DNA of 64,000 bases from Turbatrix aceti (GCA_963969345.1 OZ017770.1:7821246-7885245), one strand, 5' to 3'. Numbered from the stretch's first letter, positions 11,641 through 23,966 are shown. The notes: generated from the sequence alone by a model not told the origin. Numbers and translations: made by a program.

Positions 11641-12306
11641 CCTTGGTTTCTTCTGATTCTGAAACGTTTCTTGTACGTACTGACAATAAACTTTTCTGCA
11701 GACTCTCGACTTCTTGACTTCTTTCTAGTGGCTTACTTCGCTGTGGAACGAAAATGCCTTCATAGTATATCTCTCGGTTGCAATATAATCGCCGTCAATT
11801 TTTTGTCATATTCTGAGTTTGTCATGTTATACCTTAGTTAGCGACAAATTTCCGCCTTTTTGAGGCACCCTTCAGTCTGTGCTCAAACATTGGCCAGGTT
11901 TGGGTCAGTTTTGCGTTCAGCCATCTTCGGTCACCAGTTCTGCTGACCTATACATCTGTCAATTTAATCAATACTTGTTGTCCAATACAATGAACCAGAA
12001 TACCGTTATCAAATACCAACTTGTGGATACAAAAATTGAGTTTTCCAATGTGCTGTTTGAAATAAACGATTAATGTGGTTGGTTATTTTTGTAATGCGAA
12101 ATTTTTACTTTTTTTTGTTTTTTTTTCAGAAAAACCAGACAATTTGAAATTCAGCAATACACCCGACAATATTAAACTTTGATCATACTTGAAAGCTAAT
12201 ATGATAGCTTAACATCAAATAAAAGAGTATACCTGGTATTTGGTGCAGCCAGAAGATCGTTTGTAACTTGACAAACGTGTATGCCTAAATGATATGTGTA
12301 TATCCC

Positions 12307-12490
12307 CGACAAACCCTCCAGAATTGCTTTCTCAAGGAACTCAAAGCATCGACTGCAAGATCAAAAGCCTTAGCGGCTCATTTGTAAATGTGTTTTTAAA
12401 GTAATAATTTTTTATTTGTCATAAATCACACCCAATGGTGACAGACATTCAAACTCAGCGGAATGAAAAAAGTGAAATTCATTCAAACAC
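12307..12490 (+). pseudogene. Diverged copy of the roquin gene 3' end
   Basis: The stretch CAGAATTGC...CTCAAGGAACTCAA...CTTAGCGGCTCATTTG at 12320-12390 aligns with the last coding exon of the roquin gene at 8268-8335 at roughly 85-90% identity. The copy continues through the position of the stop codon (AAGTAA) and more loosely into the 3' flank, sharing AAAGTGAAATTCATT (12470-12485 versus 8493-8507). The copy lacks an intact frame with any upstream exon and lacks the inverted arm. It is therefore a truncated duplicate of the gene tail that predates or escaped formation of the hairpin. Confidence 0.75.
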
Positions 12491-13456
12491 GCGTGTTTGT
12501 CCCTTTTAAAAGTTCAAAAAGTTTTGATTGTTGTAGACGTAGCCTTGTACTATGTTTATTTAGGAGTATTGCATCTTTGGAGTCATTGACTCCGCACACT
12601 TATTGTCAGCAACAATGGGTCACGACGTCTGAAGTATTGTGTGTTTAATACTTGATTACGATTGTCGAAATGCCACTCTAATTGCTGGAGGCGATGAAGA
12701 TAGTCCGACGAACGTAGTCATATCAGATTGCGCGTTTGGAATGGATAGGAGTAAGAGGGATACATAGCATGCTTTGCCTGTCTCCGTGGTGTTTAAAATG
12801 AACAACAAGGCAGCCGAGGATAGTGATATTTCGCAGACGCTAAAAAGCACATCTTCGTTGAGTCAAGAGCCTGTTGTGTTCATGACGGGCAAAGCACTTG
12901 GTTTAAGTCACTTACGTGCGGCTTATTGCGATTAATTTGTTTTAGTTTAAGTAATCAAAAAATTTTTCGGACACTCAACGGACAAACAGAGTTAGATTGA
13001 TCGACTGTGCAAGCGAGAAAATTAACAAGAAAAATCCCGCTAAATGTTTTTTTCCTCATTTAAAAGTGAGAGGGGCTCATTCTTCCTCTTTGTCGCGCCT
13101 CGTCCAGCCCCGCCAGTGGTCAAATTTGAACGAACTGACTCTCACTTGCATTTTCGTTAAATTTTCGCACTATGTTTACACGGAAAATTTAGTGAATAGA
13201 GTTGGGAAGGCCATAAGTCTATTTGGGTGAGCTTTTTTGCTTATGCTGTATTCACGGTAAGGCCGTTCTTTCAAAAAGGGGGCGGGGAGAGCAAGTAATA
13301 CGTATCATAACCGACTCTTCATCGCATCCCTTTCACTCAACACTTTGAATCCATTGTGTGCGATCAAGTTTTGAGGGAGGGGGAGTTGGATAACGCGTGT
13401 AGCGAGACAGGTGGCAAAAACTAATCCAAAGTGTTACCTCTACAGTGTATTTTCAG

Positions 13457-15809
13457 ATGTTTTCATATCTGGTGATATGCAGTGCATTGCTGCTACCACT
13501 GTCGTCGGCTTCGGTGAACCTAATCCCCCGCAAAGAGTTGTTTAGCGATCCCAAGTATGCCGCAGTATCCCTCAGCCCGGATGGCAGTATTATTTCATAC
13601 CTGGCGCCCAATGAGAATGGAGTCAGCAACATCTATACACGATGCGTGACCTGCCAGCATACCCGAATCGTTACGTTTGACAACAAACGACACATTTCTG
13701 GCTACCAGTGGACCAGCGTGCCGAACATTATCCTCTACTATCAGGATACCGATGGTGATGAAAATTACAAGCTTTATAAGCTCAATATCACAAATGTAAC
13801 TTTCCTTTTTTAATTTTATTACGTATAAATATTTTTCTTGCTTATAGCCCTCGCCTAAAAATGAACCCCATGTGGTGAGCGATCGCCCCGGCGTTCGTGC
13901 CATCATCATTGCCAACAATCTGATGAGCAACAAAATTCTCATCGGTCTTAACGACGAGAACCCTTCTTTTCACAACGTTTATGAACTCGATCTCATCTCG
14001 AACGAAATGACTCGCATTTTTTACAACAAACGTTTTCCCGCTCAGTTTGTTGTCGACAACGATTTGGTTATTCGTCTGGTGGCCGAGGAAAGCGAGGACG
14101 GTTCACTAATCTACTACCAACCATCACCGACGGCCGATCCTCGAAAACTGACGTCAGAGAAGGCAGACTGGGTTGAATACCTCCGTGTTTCGGCAGAGGA
14201 TCGTGCATTGACAGTGCCGATTTCTTTCTCCAACGATAACAAACAAATTTACTGGCAATGGGGGCAGGATTCTGATCTTGGACAGCTCGTCGTGCATGAG
14301 TTCGGACAGCCACAAAAGAACGAGATTATTTACTCCGCTGTCAAAGCCCAAATCGGTTCTGTCCTGTTTCATCCCATTGAAAAGAATATTCTCGCTGTCA
14401 CCGAGGTTTATCACAAACCGGAAATTTATGTAGCCAATTCGACAATTCTTAATGACATGCAATACCTCGTCAACCTCCGACCGACAGCGACCCCTGAAAT
14501 CGAATCAATTAGTCAGGATTTCCACACCTGGCTTGTCACCTATGTTTCGGATAACAGGCCCTATGAATACTATCTTTATCGACGATGGCAACAAAAAGCA
14601 GAATTCCTGTTTACCACTCGCCCCGAACTTGTAGGCCGCAAGCTCAACAAGATGGTCGGTTTCTCATTCCAGGCGCGAGATGGTCTCAACTTGCAAGCTT
14701 ACCTCAGTCTGCCGCCCTCTGCGCTTCTCAAAGTGCCCAGCCAGGTGAACGGCACGGATATTGAACTTGCAAAACTCGGACTGCTTCCTGAAGAACCCCA
14801 ACCACTGATTGTATTTGTCCATGGCGGACCAAAAGCCCGGGATCTTTTTGGATACTCGTCGACCATCGCTTGGCTGACCAACAGAGGATACGCTGTCCTA
14901 CAGGTTAACTACCGCGGTAGCACCGGCTTTGGCAAAGCTCTTACCAATGCCGGAAACGGTGAGTGGGGTCGCAAGATGCATCACGATCTCCTGGATGCCG
15001 TCAACTTTGTCACCGACAAAAACATTGCCAACAAGAGCAAAATCGCTATCATGGGAGGTAGCTACGGAGGATACGCTACTCTCGTCGGCCTTACTTTTAC
15101 TCCGGAAGTTTTTGCCTGTGGCGTGGACATCGTCGGTCCATCAAATCTTATCACGCTGCTTGAGACCATTCCTCCCTACTGGGCTGGTTTCCGCAAGGAC
15201 ATGATCGCAATGCTGGGTGCGGATATTGACACACCCGAGGGACGGGAGTCACTCAAGAGCCGGTCACCTCTATTCTTTGCGGATCGGGTCAAAAAACCGT
15301 TGATTGTCATTCACGGTGCTAATGACCCCCGTGTGAAAAAAGCGGAAGCAGGTTGGTTTTTGTCCTGTTTGCTCAAAAGTAACGTGACCTGGATGACCAT
15401 TCTTTGCAGATCAGTTTGTCGACGCGCTTAAGAACAATAGCATCCCTGTGACGTACATTCTTTACCCCGATGAAGGCCACGGGATGCGGAAGCCAGAGAA
15501 CAATCTCGCAATGACCGGTTTCGTTGAGGAATTTCTACACGAGTGTTTGGGAGGCGCTGTCGAGCCCTTCAGGCTGACTGATTACAACTCTAGTGCCATT
15601 GTGAGTGCATGCATTGCGTGTTGTATTGCAATCAAAAAAAAATATTTCAGCTTGTGGCAACGGGCGACAAGCCTAAGAAAAATGGTAAGAATCTACCGAC
15701 TCGAGGATCCACACTCCGTCACGCGCCCTACCAACAACACGCGCCACTTCCCGAAAAAGAATACAAGGACGACGCTTTTGTCGGCGATATTTTTACTCAC
15801 CTTCTCTAA
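13457..15809 (+). CDS. dpf-6: S9 family dipeptidyl peptidase (dpf-6-like), secreted or membrane
   Basis: Four exons: 13457-13795, 13848-15351, 15410-15600 and 15651-15809 (about 730 residues). The start MFSYLVICSALLLPLSSASV is a signal peptide or anchor. A beta-propeller-type region follows (LSPDGSIISYLAP, TDGDENYKLY). The C-terminal alpha/beta-hydrolase domain shows FVHGGPKARD, VNYRGSTGFGK, the nucleophile elbow GGSYGGYATL, the acid in HGANDPRV and the base in YPDEGHGM, so all three catalytic residues of a prolyl-oligopeptidase family enzyme are present. Members cleave dipeptides or process peptides extracellularly. The ATG follows directly on ttttcag (13450-13456), which fits either SL trans-splicing to the start codon or a 5'UTR intron. 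An in-frame GTG four codons upstream lies in that acceptor and is rejected as a start. Confidence 0.92.
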
Positions 15810-16016
15810 ATGCCGCTCCCAAACAAAGCTCACACGATCATTCATTCGACATTTCACGTGACATAGCAAGTATTTGTTTTTTTCCTCTACTACTTGCTAA
15901 TTGCATTTTTATTTATTTCTGCAAATCAGTCAGATTGCCAAATTAATTTATTTCCTTTGTAATAAAACCGATTGTCGTAAAAAGCAAAAAAAAAGAATGA
16001 GAAAACAAACGTAAAC

Positions 16017-17591
16017 TTATTCCCTTAAAACAGCCATGTTGAGTAGCTTTTTGGGTCGCTGCTTGATGACTTTTTTGATTTCTACAAAACAAAATGAATA
16101 CATTCTGCAAGCGTCAAAAGAAATGCACGACATTACCGTTTGCAATGGTGGAAAAGTCAATGACGGTGCAGTTTCGACCCTTCCAAATGCGGTAAAATAG
16201 AATGAAACATCCCCGGTAGATTCCATTGACTACACTTACAAAGCTGTTTTCCTTCATCGCCAATCTGAAAATGCAGCATCGTCCCTGATCCGGAGTAGGG
16301 TTCCCGTCCCCCCCCGTTCCCCGCGGGGTCCCCGGGGAGCTCCCCGCGGGGAGTCCCCCGTATTCCCCCCCCGCAACGGTTTCTCCCCCGTGAAACTCCC
16401 CGTTCTACTCCCCGTGAACATCTCCTCCCCGTGAACTTATATCCCTCCATTGACAAATTTTACTCCGGGATAAACTTGAACACGGATTTTGAAAACAAAA
16501 AACAGTGCAACCTCCCCCGTAACCCCCGTAATCCCCCGTATCCCCCCCCGCAACGGTTTCTCCCCCGTGAAATTCCCCGTTCTTCTCCCCGTGAAGATTT
16601 CCCCCCCGTATATCCCCCCCCGCAATTTAAACGGGGGGGGGGGGTGGGAACCCTAATCCGGAGCATGCGTATAACTCACTGATTCAGCTTTCCAGTTTTT
16701 ACGCGTTCCAAAATGAACATCGTAAAGTTGAGGCCTACAGCAGCGAATGGAAAGTTCTGAAAAAGCCAACTGACTACTATTTTATTCCGTTGCGTTCTTT
16801 TTTTTCGTTTTTCTCAACGTACATGAACTTTGTCGTTGGATAATTCAAAAAGTTGAGCTGTCATGTGAGAAGAAAGACCGTTTGAAACCAAGAAAAGCAG
16901 TTGACAGAGGCCAAAAACACCGACGCCCCGAAGATCCGTAGCAGGGTCTTCGCCTTGAAAACCCACTTTTTCCCAGTGTGAACCGTATCGAGGAACATTT
17001 TGCCGACGAGCGTCAATAATATGTTTGTAGAAAGAACACAAGAGTTCCCAGTGAAGAGGATTTGTGTCTGAGTACGGCACTGCAAAAAAAAACGACTTGT
17101 TTTCAGAAACGGAAGAAAAACGGTTTGTTTTGTACCTTTGCTGAGAGCGAGAATTGTAAGTTGCTCATCACGCAACACCGAAGGCCTCAGAGCGGCCGAT
17201 GAATCATGTTTGGACGAACCGCAGATGCAATACGATATTCTGCGTGAAGACGTTTGTTTCTTCGATGACTGCGCTTGATCGATGAGTTCGCCGGCTTGGT
17301 TCTAAAAAATCACGTTATTACATTCGACAAACAATCGGGGTTTGCATACTTTTTCCACCGACAAATCTTGAACACACAAACGTGACCAAATGCTCTGAAA
17401 GCTGCAAGCAGCGACGTTGCCTTCGCCTTCTTCGTAGAACGACGAAGCTCGAGAGCCAGCATCCTCGATGACAACGCTATTAAAACGGACTTGACTTATA
17501 TCAACCTACAAACCGCAACGGATGTATACATCTGTCATAAAGCAATAAATTGACTTACCACATTGTTGTCAGAAGTCAGTGAATCCGCCAT
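16017..17591 (-). CDS. ELMOD3: ELMO domain protein, ELMOD3-like
   Basis: Multi-exon gene on the minus strand starting MADSLTSDNNVVDISQVRF at 17591 and ending KKLLNMAVLRE at 16017. The ELMO domain is clear: TNPLHWELLCSFYKHI, PRYGSHWEKVGFQGEDPATD then LRGVGVFGLCQLLFLV, NFPFAAVGLNFT, and VVNGIYRGCFILFYRIWK. The WEKVGFQG-DPATDLRG block contains the Arg regarded as the catalytic finger of ELMOD GAPs for Arl/Arf GTPases. The end IKKVIKQRPKKLL matches ELMOD3 better than ELMOD1/2. The exon LAMKENSF (16267-16240) is preceded by an intron of about 400 bp that carries the MITE at 16296-16655; the other introns are normal in size, so the insertion explains the long one. Confidence 0.88.
16296..16655. mobile_element. 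hAT-like MITE (360 bp) with poly-C/G composition, in ELMOD3 intron
   Basis: An exact 8-bp target-site duplication ATCCGGAG flanks the element (16288-16295 and 16656-16663). Terminal inverted repeats are TAGGGTTCCC on the left and its complement GGGAACCCTA on the right, followed by long C or G tracts. The interior contains a direct repeat of about 75 bp (16346-16420 and 16533-16608), each with CGCAACGGTTTCTCCCCCGT. No transposase frame is present. The 8-bp duplication and TAGGG-type ends point to the hAT superfamily. It shares no end sequence with the MITE at 810-1207, so it is a different family. Confidence 0.85.
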
Positions 17592-18651
17592 TCTGAAGGT
17601 TGTCGGCAGCAATAATGCTCACACTGTCTAAATGAAAAACAAAACAAAAAATTTATCGCCAACAATTGTTTTTGGGGGGTGTAGGGTATATGTCGATTTA
17701 TGAATGCATTTTGAAGCAAAACGATGACGGACAAAGTAAGTTGACTTCACGACATATCCCTCGATGTGTGCCGTCCTCGTCGATAGGAGCAAGAAACGAC
17801 ATTAATCTTATCACTAAGCTAATTATGTCCACAAAGCATCGCTACACATCGAAAATAATGAACTGGCTAAGCTTATTGTATGCTGGCAACCAGCTAAGTA
17901 AGCAAAACAAAAAAAACAAATTTCTAAACATGACTGTTGATTTCAGCACGCGTTGGAAGGGTTTCAATAGGTAGAAAACATTCAAAAAACATGTAAAACA
18001 TATCTCCAACTGAAATCTGATAAACAATATTTTTGACACACTTATGTCACCCCTGGCATGTTTAAATGCCAGCCAACACGAGTCAGAAAGTATGAAAAGG
18101 ACAACTTTAACACATGATAAGGATCAGCTTTCGTCTTCGCTAGCAAACAAAACATTGCCGTGGCCAGTCGTCGTCTGTATATATACCGAGATAAATTGTT
18201 TGATTAACTATTATTCGGACGCCCATTGGAGACAATTTAAGCGCGTTTCCTTTAAAAAAATACTCAATGCCAGTGACTGACAAAATAACCGAATTGAAAG
18301 GTAAAGCACAATGCCATGTCGCCTATGGCAACACCCAGACTCCAAAAAAAGAGAGATACCAGCTAACTCAAGTTGTAACAAAAATGAATGAATGGTCTGT
18401 CGTCGCTTTAATGTACAAAAAAATTTATTTTGTCCAGTTCATAAATGCCAATCAAAAAATAGCAATTCAACATTGTGGCAAATAAAGAAAAGTGTAACAA
18501 ATAATTTTTTTAGTATATGAAATAAAAAAAACATCTGGCTACAATTTATAGGTTACACGAAAGTAAGACTGCACTTGGAAACTTATGCCAAGGTTGGCGA
18601 AAGAAAAAACCCAACAGAATGAAAGAGAGTAGAAAACGAGAAGTCGGACGT
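17592..18651. other. Intergenic region, nothing recognised
   Basis: No exon with family similarity was found. It includes the ELMOD3 promoter on the minus strand. An open frame at 17842-18039 is AT-rich and low-complexity, with no splice partner. Confidence 0.4.
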
Positions 18652-19462
18652 TCACTGTCTTGTGGCGGTCGCCGCCGCGCCAAATTTTTCGGCAGTAACA
18701 GACAACATGACAGTCGAAGGTGAAACCGCCGTTAGCTTCAGCGCGGTGTTGTAGAGAAATTTTTGCCACATGTCTCGGTGGCGTTGTTCCATTGTCTCAA
18801 AATCAAGTTGTGCAATTTCTATGTTCGTCGTGCTGTGTTGGAGCTGGGCTCTCAACTTAATAAATTCTATCTGAAAAAAAAAAATAATTTACGCAAAATC
18901 AAAGAGCGGCAATAAAAAAAGGGGTTCCTTACATCCAGCCGGGTGCGGTCGTCGTTAATTTCGGCAAGCTCGCGAATCCAAATATCAACTTGTGTTTCGA
19001 CAGCGCTAATTTCGCGTTGAAGTTGCGTCAAAAATTCGGGACTGGCTAAAAAAATTGTTTTTGTTTTTTGCTTGATTTTTGTTTCTTGGAAAAATTATTT
19101 ATTTACCCGGTTGACACGCCAGCATGTCGGTAAGCACCTTGTGACGCTTTCTCAGCGCAATTGCAGTTTCATTCAGAATCTCGAGCTGAGCATCGTTCTG
19201 AATTAACACGTTTGTGATCAAATTGTTATGTATTTGTTCGTTCTTACCTGTTCAATATCGGATTTCCATTTTGCGAAAGCACAACAGAGCATTTCGTGTT
19301 TTGCACAGAGCTTTTGAATGAGAGAGAGTTCATCCTGATCGTTCTCTGGGGCAATGTCCTAAAAAGCGGGCCGCTGCTTTTTGTCTCTCTGCTTGCTATA
19401 GGTCAACTTACAACAAGTGGTTTGGGTTTAAAGATGAAAGACGATGTGATTTGTTCGGTCAT
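18652..19462 (-). CDS. Small coiled-coil protein, function unknown
   Basis: Exons on the minus strand give about 190 residues: MTEQITSSFIFKPKPLV, then DIAPENDQDELSLIQKLCAK, NDAQLEILNETAIALRKRHK, ASPEFLTQLQREISAVE, and IEFIKLRAQLQHSTTNIEIA to the end at ATATRQ. All joins have gt/ag signals with T-rich acceptors. Heptad-like spacing of Leu and Ile with many Glu, Lys and Gln indicates coiled coil over most of the length. I do not recognise a family; adaptor, kinetochore or nucleoporin-type helical subunits would fit equally well. Another coding-like exon on the same strand ends 23 bp upstream of this ATG. Confidence 0.65.
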
Positions 19463-19485
19463 AGTGGCGACAAACTCAACAATTC

Positions 19486-19618
19486 CTAGGAGCTAAACTC
19501 AAGTGTCAGATTCAGCAGTACCGAAGAAGCAACAAGAGTACGACAGGCAGTCTGTAGCTGGGCTAGTTGCGTAGAGGCGACGATAACTGTTGATGTTACT
19601 TCGTCGCCATATGAAGTT
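19486..19618 (-). CDS. Possible terminal exon of an upstream gene
   Basis: After an acceptor acttttttag (just above 19618) one frame reads TSYGDEVTSTVIVASTQLAQ and continues to ...LEFSS before a TAG at 19486-19488. Composition and the acceptor look coding, but I found no upstream exon to join it to. It lies 23 bp before the start codon of the coiled-coil gene on the same strand. It could be the last exon of a different gene, part of a bicistronic unit, or chance. Confidence 0.3.
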
Positions 19619-22600
19619 CTAAAAAAGTACTGGGTAACAGAAAACAATCAGATAACTATACGGTCTATGGACTCTCGTAGAATAAAATAGCAATTAAACA
19701 GGAAGAGACAATGCTTGTGAAAATGAGTTTTTTTTCTTGATTAACACGCCCCGTGCTACAAAAAATTCAACAAGTTATGCGTTCATGACTGATTACCCTC
19801 CCTACACTTCAAATTAATCCCAACCATAATTCATAAGCCCGATGGGAAGGAAGAAAGAACCCTGCACCGGATTACATTGCATATGGGTTGCTTTTTTGAA
19901 AACCAAAAACCGACAAAAGTCATTTTTAACGCAAAACGCATTGGTCCTTTGCGATATATGGTTTTTTGGATGGTTACTTGCCTGCCTTCTCTCCAAAGAC
20001 GTTCAATCAAATTCGCTTTGCACAATGGCTAAATGCCTACTTGTGTAGACAATCCAAAAAATATACCACGACAAAGGAAAAAAAATGTTGCAGAGTATTC
20101 TCTGTGCTCTACGGCCCCCCGCTCTACCACTAATGGCTATAAAACAAAATTGTCACAAAGAGTTTGGTTTGGTCTAAAACATTGGACTGCACAAAGACTA
20201 ATTTAATTTACAAAATGTTACACATATGCATCACATATATATTCGTTGGCAAGGACATGCCCACTGGCAATACGACGCATATAAATAGGGGGGAAGCGGT
20301 TTGGCTGGTCATCCGGCTACACAAATGGACTTCCGGACTCTCACGGCTTCAGATTACGTATGCCGTTAGGGCATAACCGTGGAATTTGGGTCACACACTC
20401 AAGCAGACTAAACCCAAACAGGACATGTCAAATTTCCATACTGTAAAACCGTGCCATGACGTACAAGAAAGATGCTTCCTTTTTTGGGATGTTATTGGTC
20501 AACAGAGGTGTATCTTTTGCTCAAAGAAAGACGCGGGGGTTCGAATGACAAAAACGTATAGCGGCAGAAAAAGTCAACGTAAAAGCAAAAAATATCTCAG
20601 CGGCGGCAGTGACTCAAAAAAAAGTCAAGCAGGCATTACGAACGGTTCTTAGGAAAAAAAACGTGCTGCAATTTGTTGCTAATGTTTTATAAATGACAAA
20701 CGTTGACATTTTTGTGTCTTTCATTCACCCAGACTGACACAACGGAGGCCATTGGCAATACGGCATGCCCCATCGAATGTCGGAAACGGCACAGATCGAC
20801 ACAAACCACTTTTTTTCCATGAAAAGAGGAAATTCTACGCAAAAAATTTTTACCAGTAACAAAATTGCATCTACAAGGATACTTTTTTTTTATGTTAGCC
20901 GGAAGCCAATATGAAACCCAAAATAATTAAAACTGTTTTTATGTCAACCATTGTTTTAGCCTAAAATATCGAAGCATATCGTTTCGTCTGAAGATTTTAG
21001 GAAAGCGATGGAAAGCATGAACGTAGAAAAAATCTGTCACCGTATGACGGGCTTAAGTGCGGGTCCCCTGAGACAAAAGACAAAAAGTCAAACATAACAT
21101 TTAAAACCGCATAACATTTACAAACGAATAAAAATGTAACAAATGCGAACAAAACCACGAAAAAAAGTTTTAAAGACACATTCTTCATGACTGAACTGGT
21201 GAATTCAAAACGCGATGTCTCTATCCGGAAGCTGTCGAGTAACTGAACCCCAAATGCAGCATTTTCAAAGCACTGCAAATGACATTTTTTTTGCTTTCTT
21301 TTGCTGAAGATTTTTATTCAAACTTTCACTCGTACAAAAAACCGTAATTGTATTGCCCCATCTGCTGGCATCATAAAACAATTTGGACTTTGCGTTGACG
21401 TTCGCTTTTTTTTAATTTCGTTAGGAAACTAATGAAACAGATAAAAAACACCTAATAAGGGGGTTTTATGGATGCTGTACAAATAAAAGCAGTTTTTTAG
21501 ACTGACAGGGCTACAAAGTGTAACGTGCAAAATTGCCAGCCAGATGGGGCAGGATAAAAAGCGAGATAATGACAACATAAACCGGTACCCCAGACATTTG
21601 ACTTCCTGGCGGCATTGCTACTACTATACTTTTTTCACAAATGAAAAAAAAAACAATCTGATGCCAGGGAAAGTCTTTTTTTGGTATATACCTCGGTTGA
21701 AAAAAAATACGACAAACCCAATGCATTTGTGATGCTTGGTATCTACGATTTTTGGTCCTACTAGGAACTTAATCCGACCTCGAAAAACTTCGAAATAATA
21801 AATCAGAACTGATCTCGGAACAAGATAGTTTTCATCCTATGCGTGCGAGACAAACGACCGTTTTCAAGCAAAAATGATAGTCGCCCGAAGAACATCTACC
21901 CAATCCTTCAAAGGCGGAAACAAACTTCAAAAGACCAAAATCCAGAAAGATGATGTCGCAAAGGCCAACACAACCACGAAAAAAAGTAAAAAGCAAAAGA
22001 CGCCAATTTCGAAGGTGTAGAGGTTTTTACGACGGCTCGTTCGTTCCCCTTGCCAAGTTGTAGGCGGTTTCTTTGGACTCCAATTTTTTGTCATTAAATT
22101 ACAAGTCAAATAAATTAAATTGAATAATATACGGATTATGCAGTCCAAAAAAACAAAATATAACCAAGTTATCAACTTTGCAAACAAGTAATCAAAAAAT
22201 AAACTATTGTGTATTAGTATAGTTTTTATTTTTAAATTTTTTATTTGTCACGCAGACATTTTTTTGCAGCTAGTCATAAAAAAATATTTTTACAGATATT
22301 TTTAAATTTAATTGCGAACGAGACATGGTAAGCAAGCATGGCGTGCCGGTTGTATACCTTGAGCATAAAACAACAATGTCGAAGAAACAATGAGGAAAAG
22401 CAGCGTGTACACCCTCAAGATTTAACGACATTGAATAGGGCAATTGAATAGTAGGTAATTCTGCGATCAGTGACTTGTAAAAAAAAGTTGTGTTTAATAG
22501 ACACATCCTCCAAGGTAATTTCGGAAGTCATCTTCATAAAAAAAAAGAATTTTTTTCCAATTGGACATGAATACATTTGAGGAGACTTGATACTGAATAA

Positions 22601-23656
22601 ATGCATGCTTCGCTCTTGTTTTTATGCTGTTACGTTCAGATTTTTCTGAAGCCGAAAATCACGTTTTTTTACCTTAAAGTAGCACTCGTATGTATTTTGA
22701 GCTTGGTACACAGCTGCGCGGTACTTTGTTCTGTAAAGTGCGAAAATCCAAGAAAGACGATACTTATGCTTAAATTGGTTGTGGTCATTTTTTTAAAGCA
22801 AATGGGGTAAAAAAACTGTGAACGCAGCTGCAATTACGTTTAGAGCAAAAAAATTTCGGCTACCTTATGGTCTCGAATTTCAAATACACACACAAAGCAC
22901 GCTTTGGTCAGTCGAAGAAAAAAATACCATTTGCTCAGGCAAAAAAAACTATACGAATAAAAAAGCCTTTTGTGATGAAATCACGTTTTCGAGGAATACA
23001 TCATAACCTATGAATCCGCAAAGCACGCGGATAACATGACGACCAACCCGGATAAAAGATGCGTTTCCCTGACGTCATATCCTAGCATGCGTGCATTTAT
23101 AGCGGGCACCAAACTCACAAAGAATTTTTTTTTGCAATCCAAAAAAAGAAGAGCATTCAAATAAAGTGTTAGTACAAATTGGGTAAAATTTGGGGAACGC
23201 TAATTTAATTGACATTTTTTATGGTTTCAAGCTGTGATTGCAACACCATAAAACAAAACTGCAGTAATTGCGTTTGGGAACACTATTTGCGTCTTCAGGG
23301 AATTGTCGGAAAACCGTCAGCAATTTTTTTTGCAAGCTTGCACCATTAACAAAAAAGATATTCAAAAGAATAAGAAAATGGCATCCAAATTTAGATTTTG
23401 CAGACAGCATATGGGTTGACAGAAGCCGGTCATAACCGTATGCGCAAAACACAATGAACACGATGCATAACATATGAATAAATAAATTCAAATAACAAAA
23501 ACAATCCGCCAATGCTCAGAAAGGTGAGTCGAAAAACCTGAAACACGCAAAAAATTCAAACGCCTCGTTGAACTGCAGTTTTGGCATTATGCGACGAAAA
23601 TACTCGAAGCACATTTTATTTAGTCCAATAAACTTTTTGTACTACATCGTGGCAAA
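19619..23656. other. Gene-poor 4 kb region
   Basis: I find no convincing gene. Short frames at 19842-20048, 20386-20652, 20997-21278, 21927-22187 and 23219-23512 lack family similarity, partner exons and coding composition. No tRNA was recognised; a T-loop-like GGGGTTCGAATGAC near 20537 has no matching acceptor or anticodon arm. Confidence 0.45.
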
Positions 23657-23966
23657 ATGGTGAGTTATCAACGTTTTATAAAATATCTCACTGATCTTTT
23701 TAGTCCGCTCTATTCAGCTTTCAAAGCCTGATCATCGTCGTCCTCCTGCTGATCTGTACCTGCGCTTACCTGCGAGCTGTTGTTCCACGTGTCATTGACC
23801 GTCAAAAAGAAGGGTTTGTGACTTTTTCGCATATTCATTGTCATACTAATATTTTTATTTCAGCATCGCTGGCATCTTCTGGAAGTGTGCTCGCATCGGT
23901 GAGCGTCTCAGTCTCTGGATCTGCGCTGGCTGCTTCATCATGGCTGCGCTCATTATCGCGCTGTGA
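23657..23966 (+). CDS. kish: Kish / TMEM167 small secretory-pathway membrane protein
   Basis: Three exons: 23657-23659 (only the initiator ATG), 23704-23813 and 23864-23966, giving 72 residues, the normal family length. It reads [38 protein letters not shown], then [20 protein letters not shown] and a second hydrophobic segment. The FNFQSLL-, LICTCAYxR- and [16 protein letters not shown] blocks are diagnostic of Kish (TMEM167A/B), a Golgi membrane protein needed in the early secretory pathway. The first intron falls directly after the start codon. The polyadenylation signal AATAAA at 24115-24120 ends this transcript close to the next gene. Confidence 0.95.

Larger units (their letters stand above)
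10410..13456. other. Gene-poor stretch with decayed fragments
   Basis: No complete gene was recognised in these 3 kb. It holds a possible degenerate gene at 11043-11640 and a diverged copy of the roquin 3' end at about 12307-12490, listed separately. A small imperfect inverted repeat (ACCAAGG...CCTTGGT, 11607-11649) lies at the end of the first. The rest is AT-rich with short isolated frames. Confidence 0.5.

Noticed and set aside
13445..13456. Upstream GTG start for the dpf-6-like gene
   Set aside because: It lies within a splice acceptor; the ATG at 13457 begins a good signal peptide.
16431..16682. Pro- or Gly-rich frames in the GC-rich block
   Set aside because: Produced by C and G runs of the MITE; not coding.
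20500..20600. Possible tRNA (GGGGTTCGAATGAC looks like a T-loop)
   Set aside because: No complementary acceptor stem, D-arm or anticodon arm at the right spacing.
23219..23512. 97-codon hydrophobic minus-strand frame
   Set aside because: Looks like translated AT-rich DNA; no supporting splice signals or homology.
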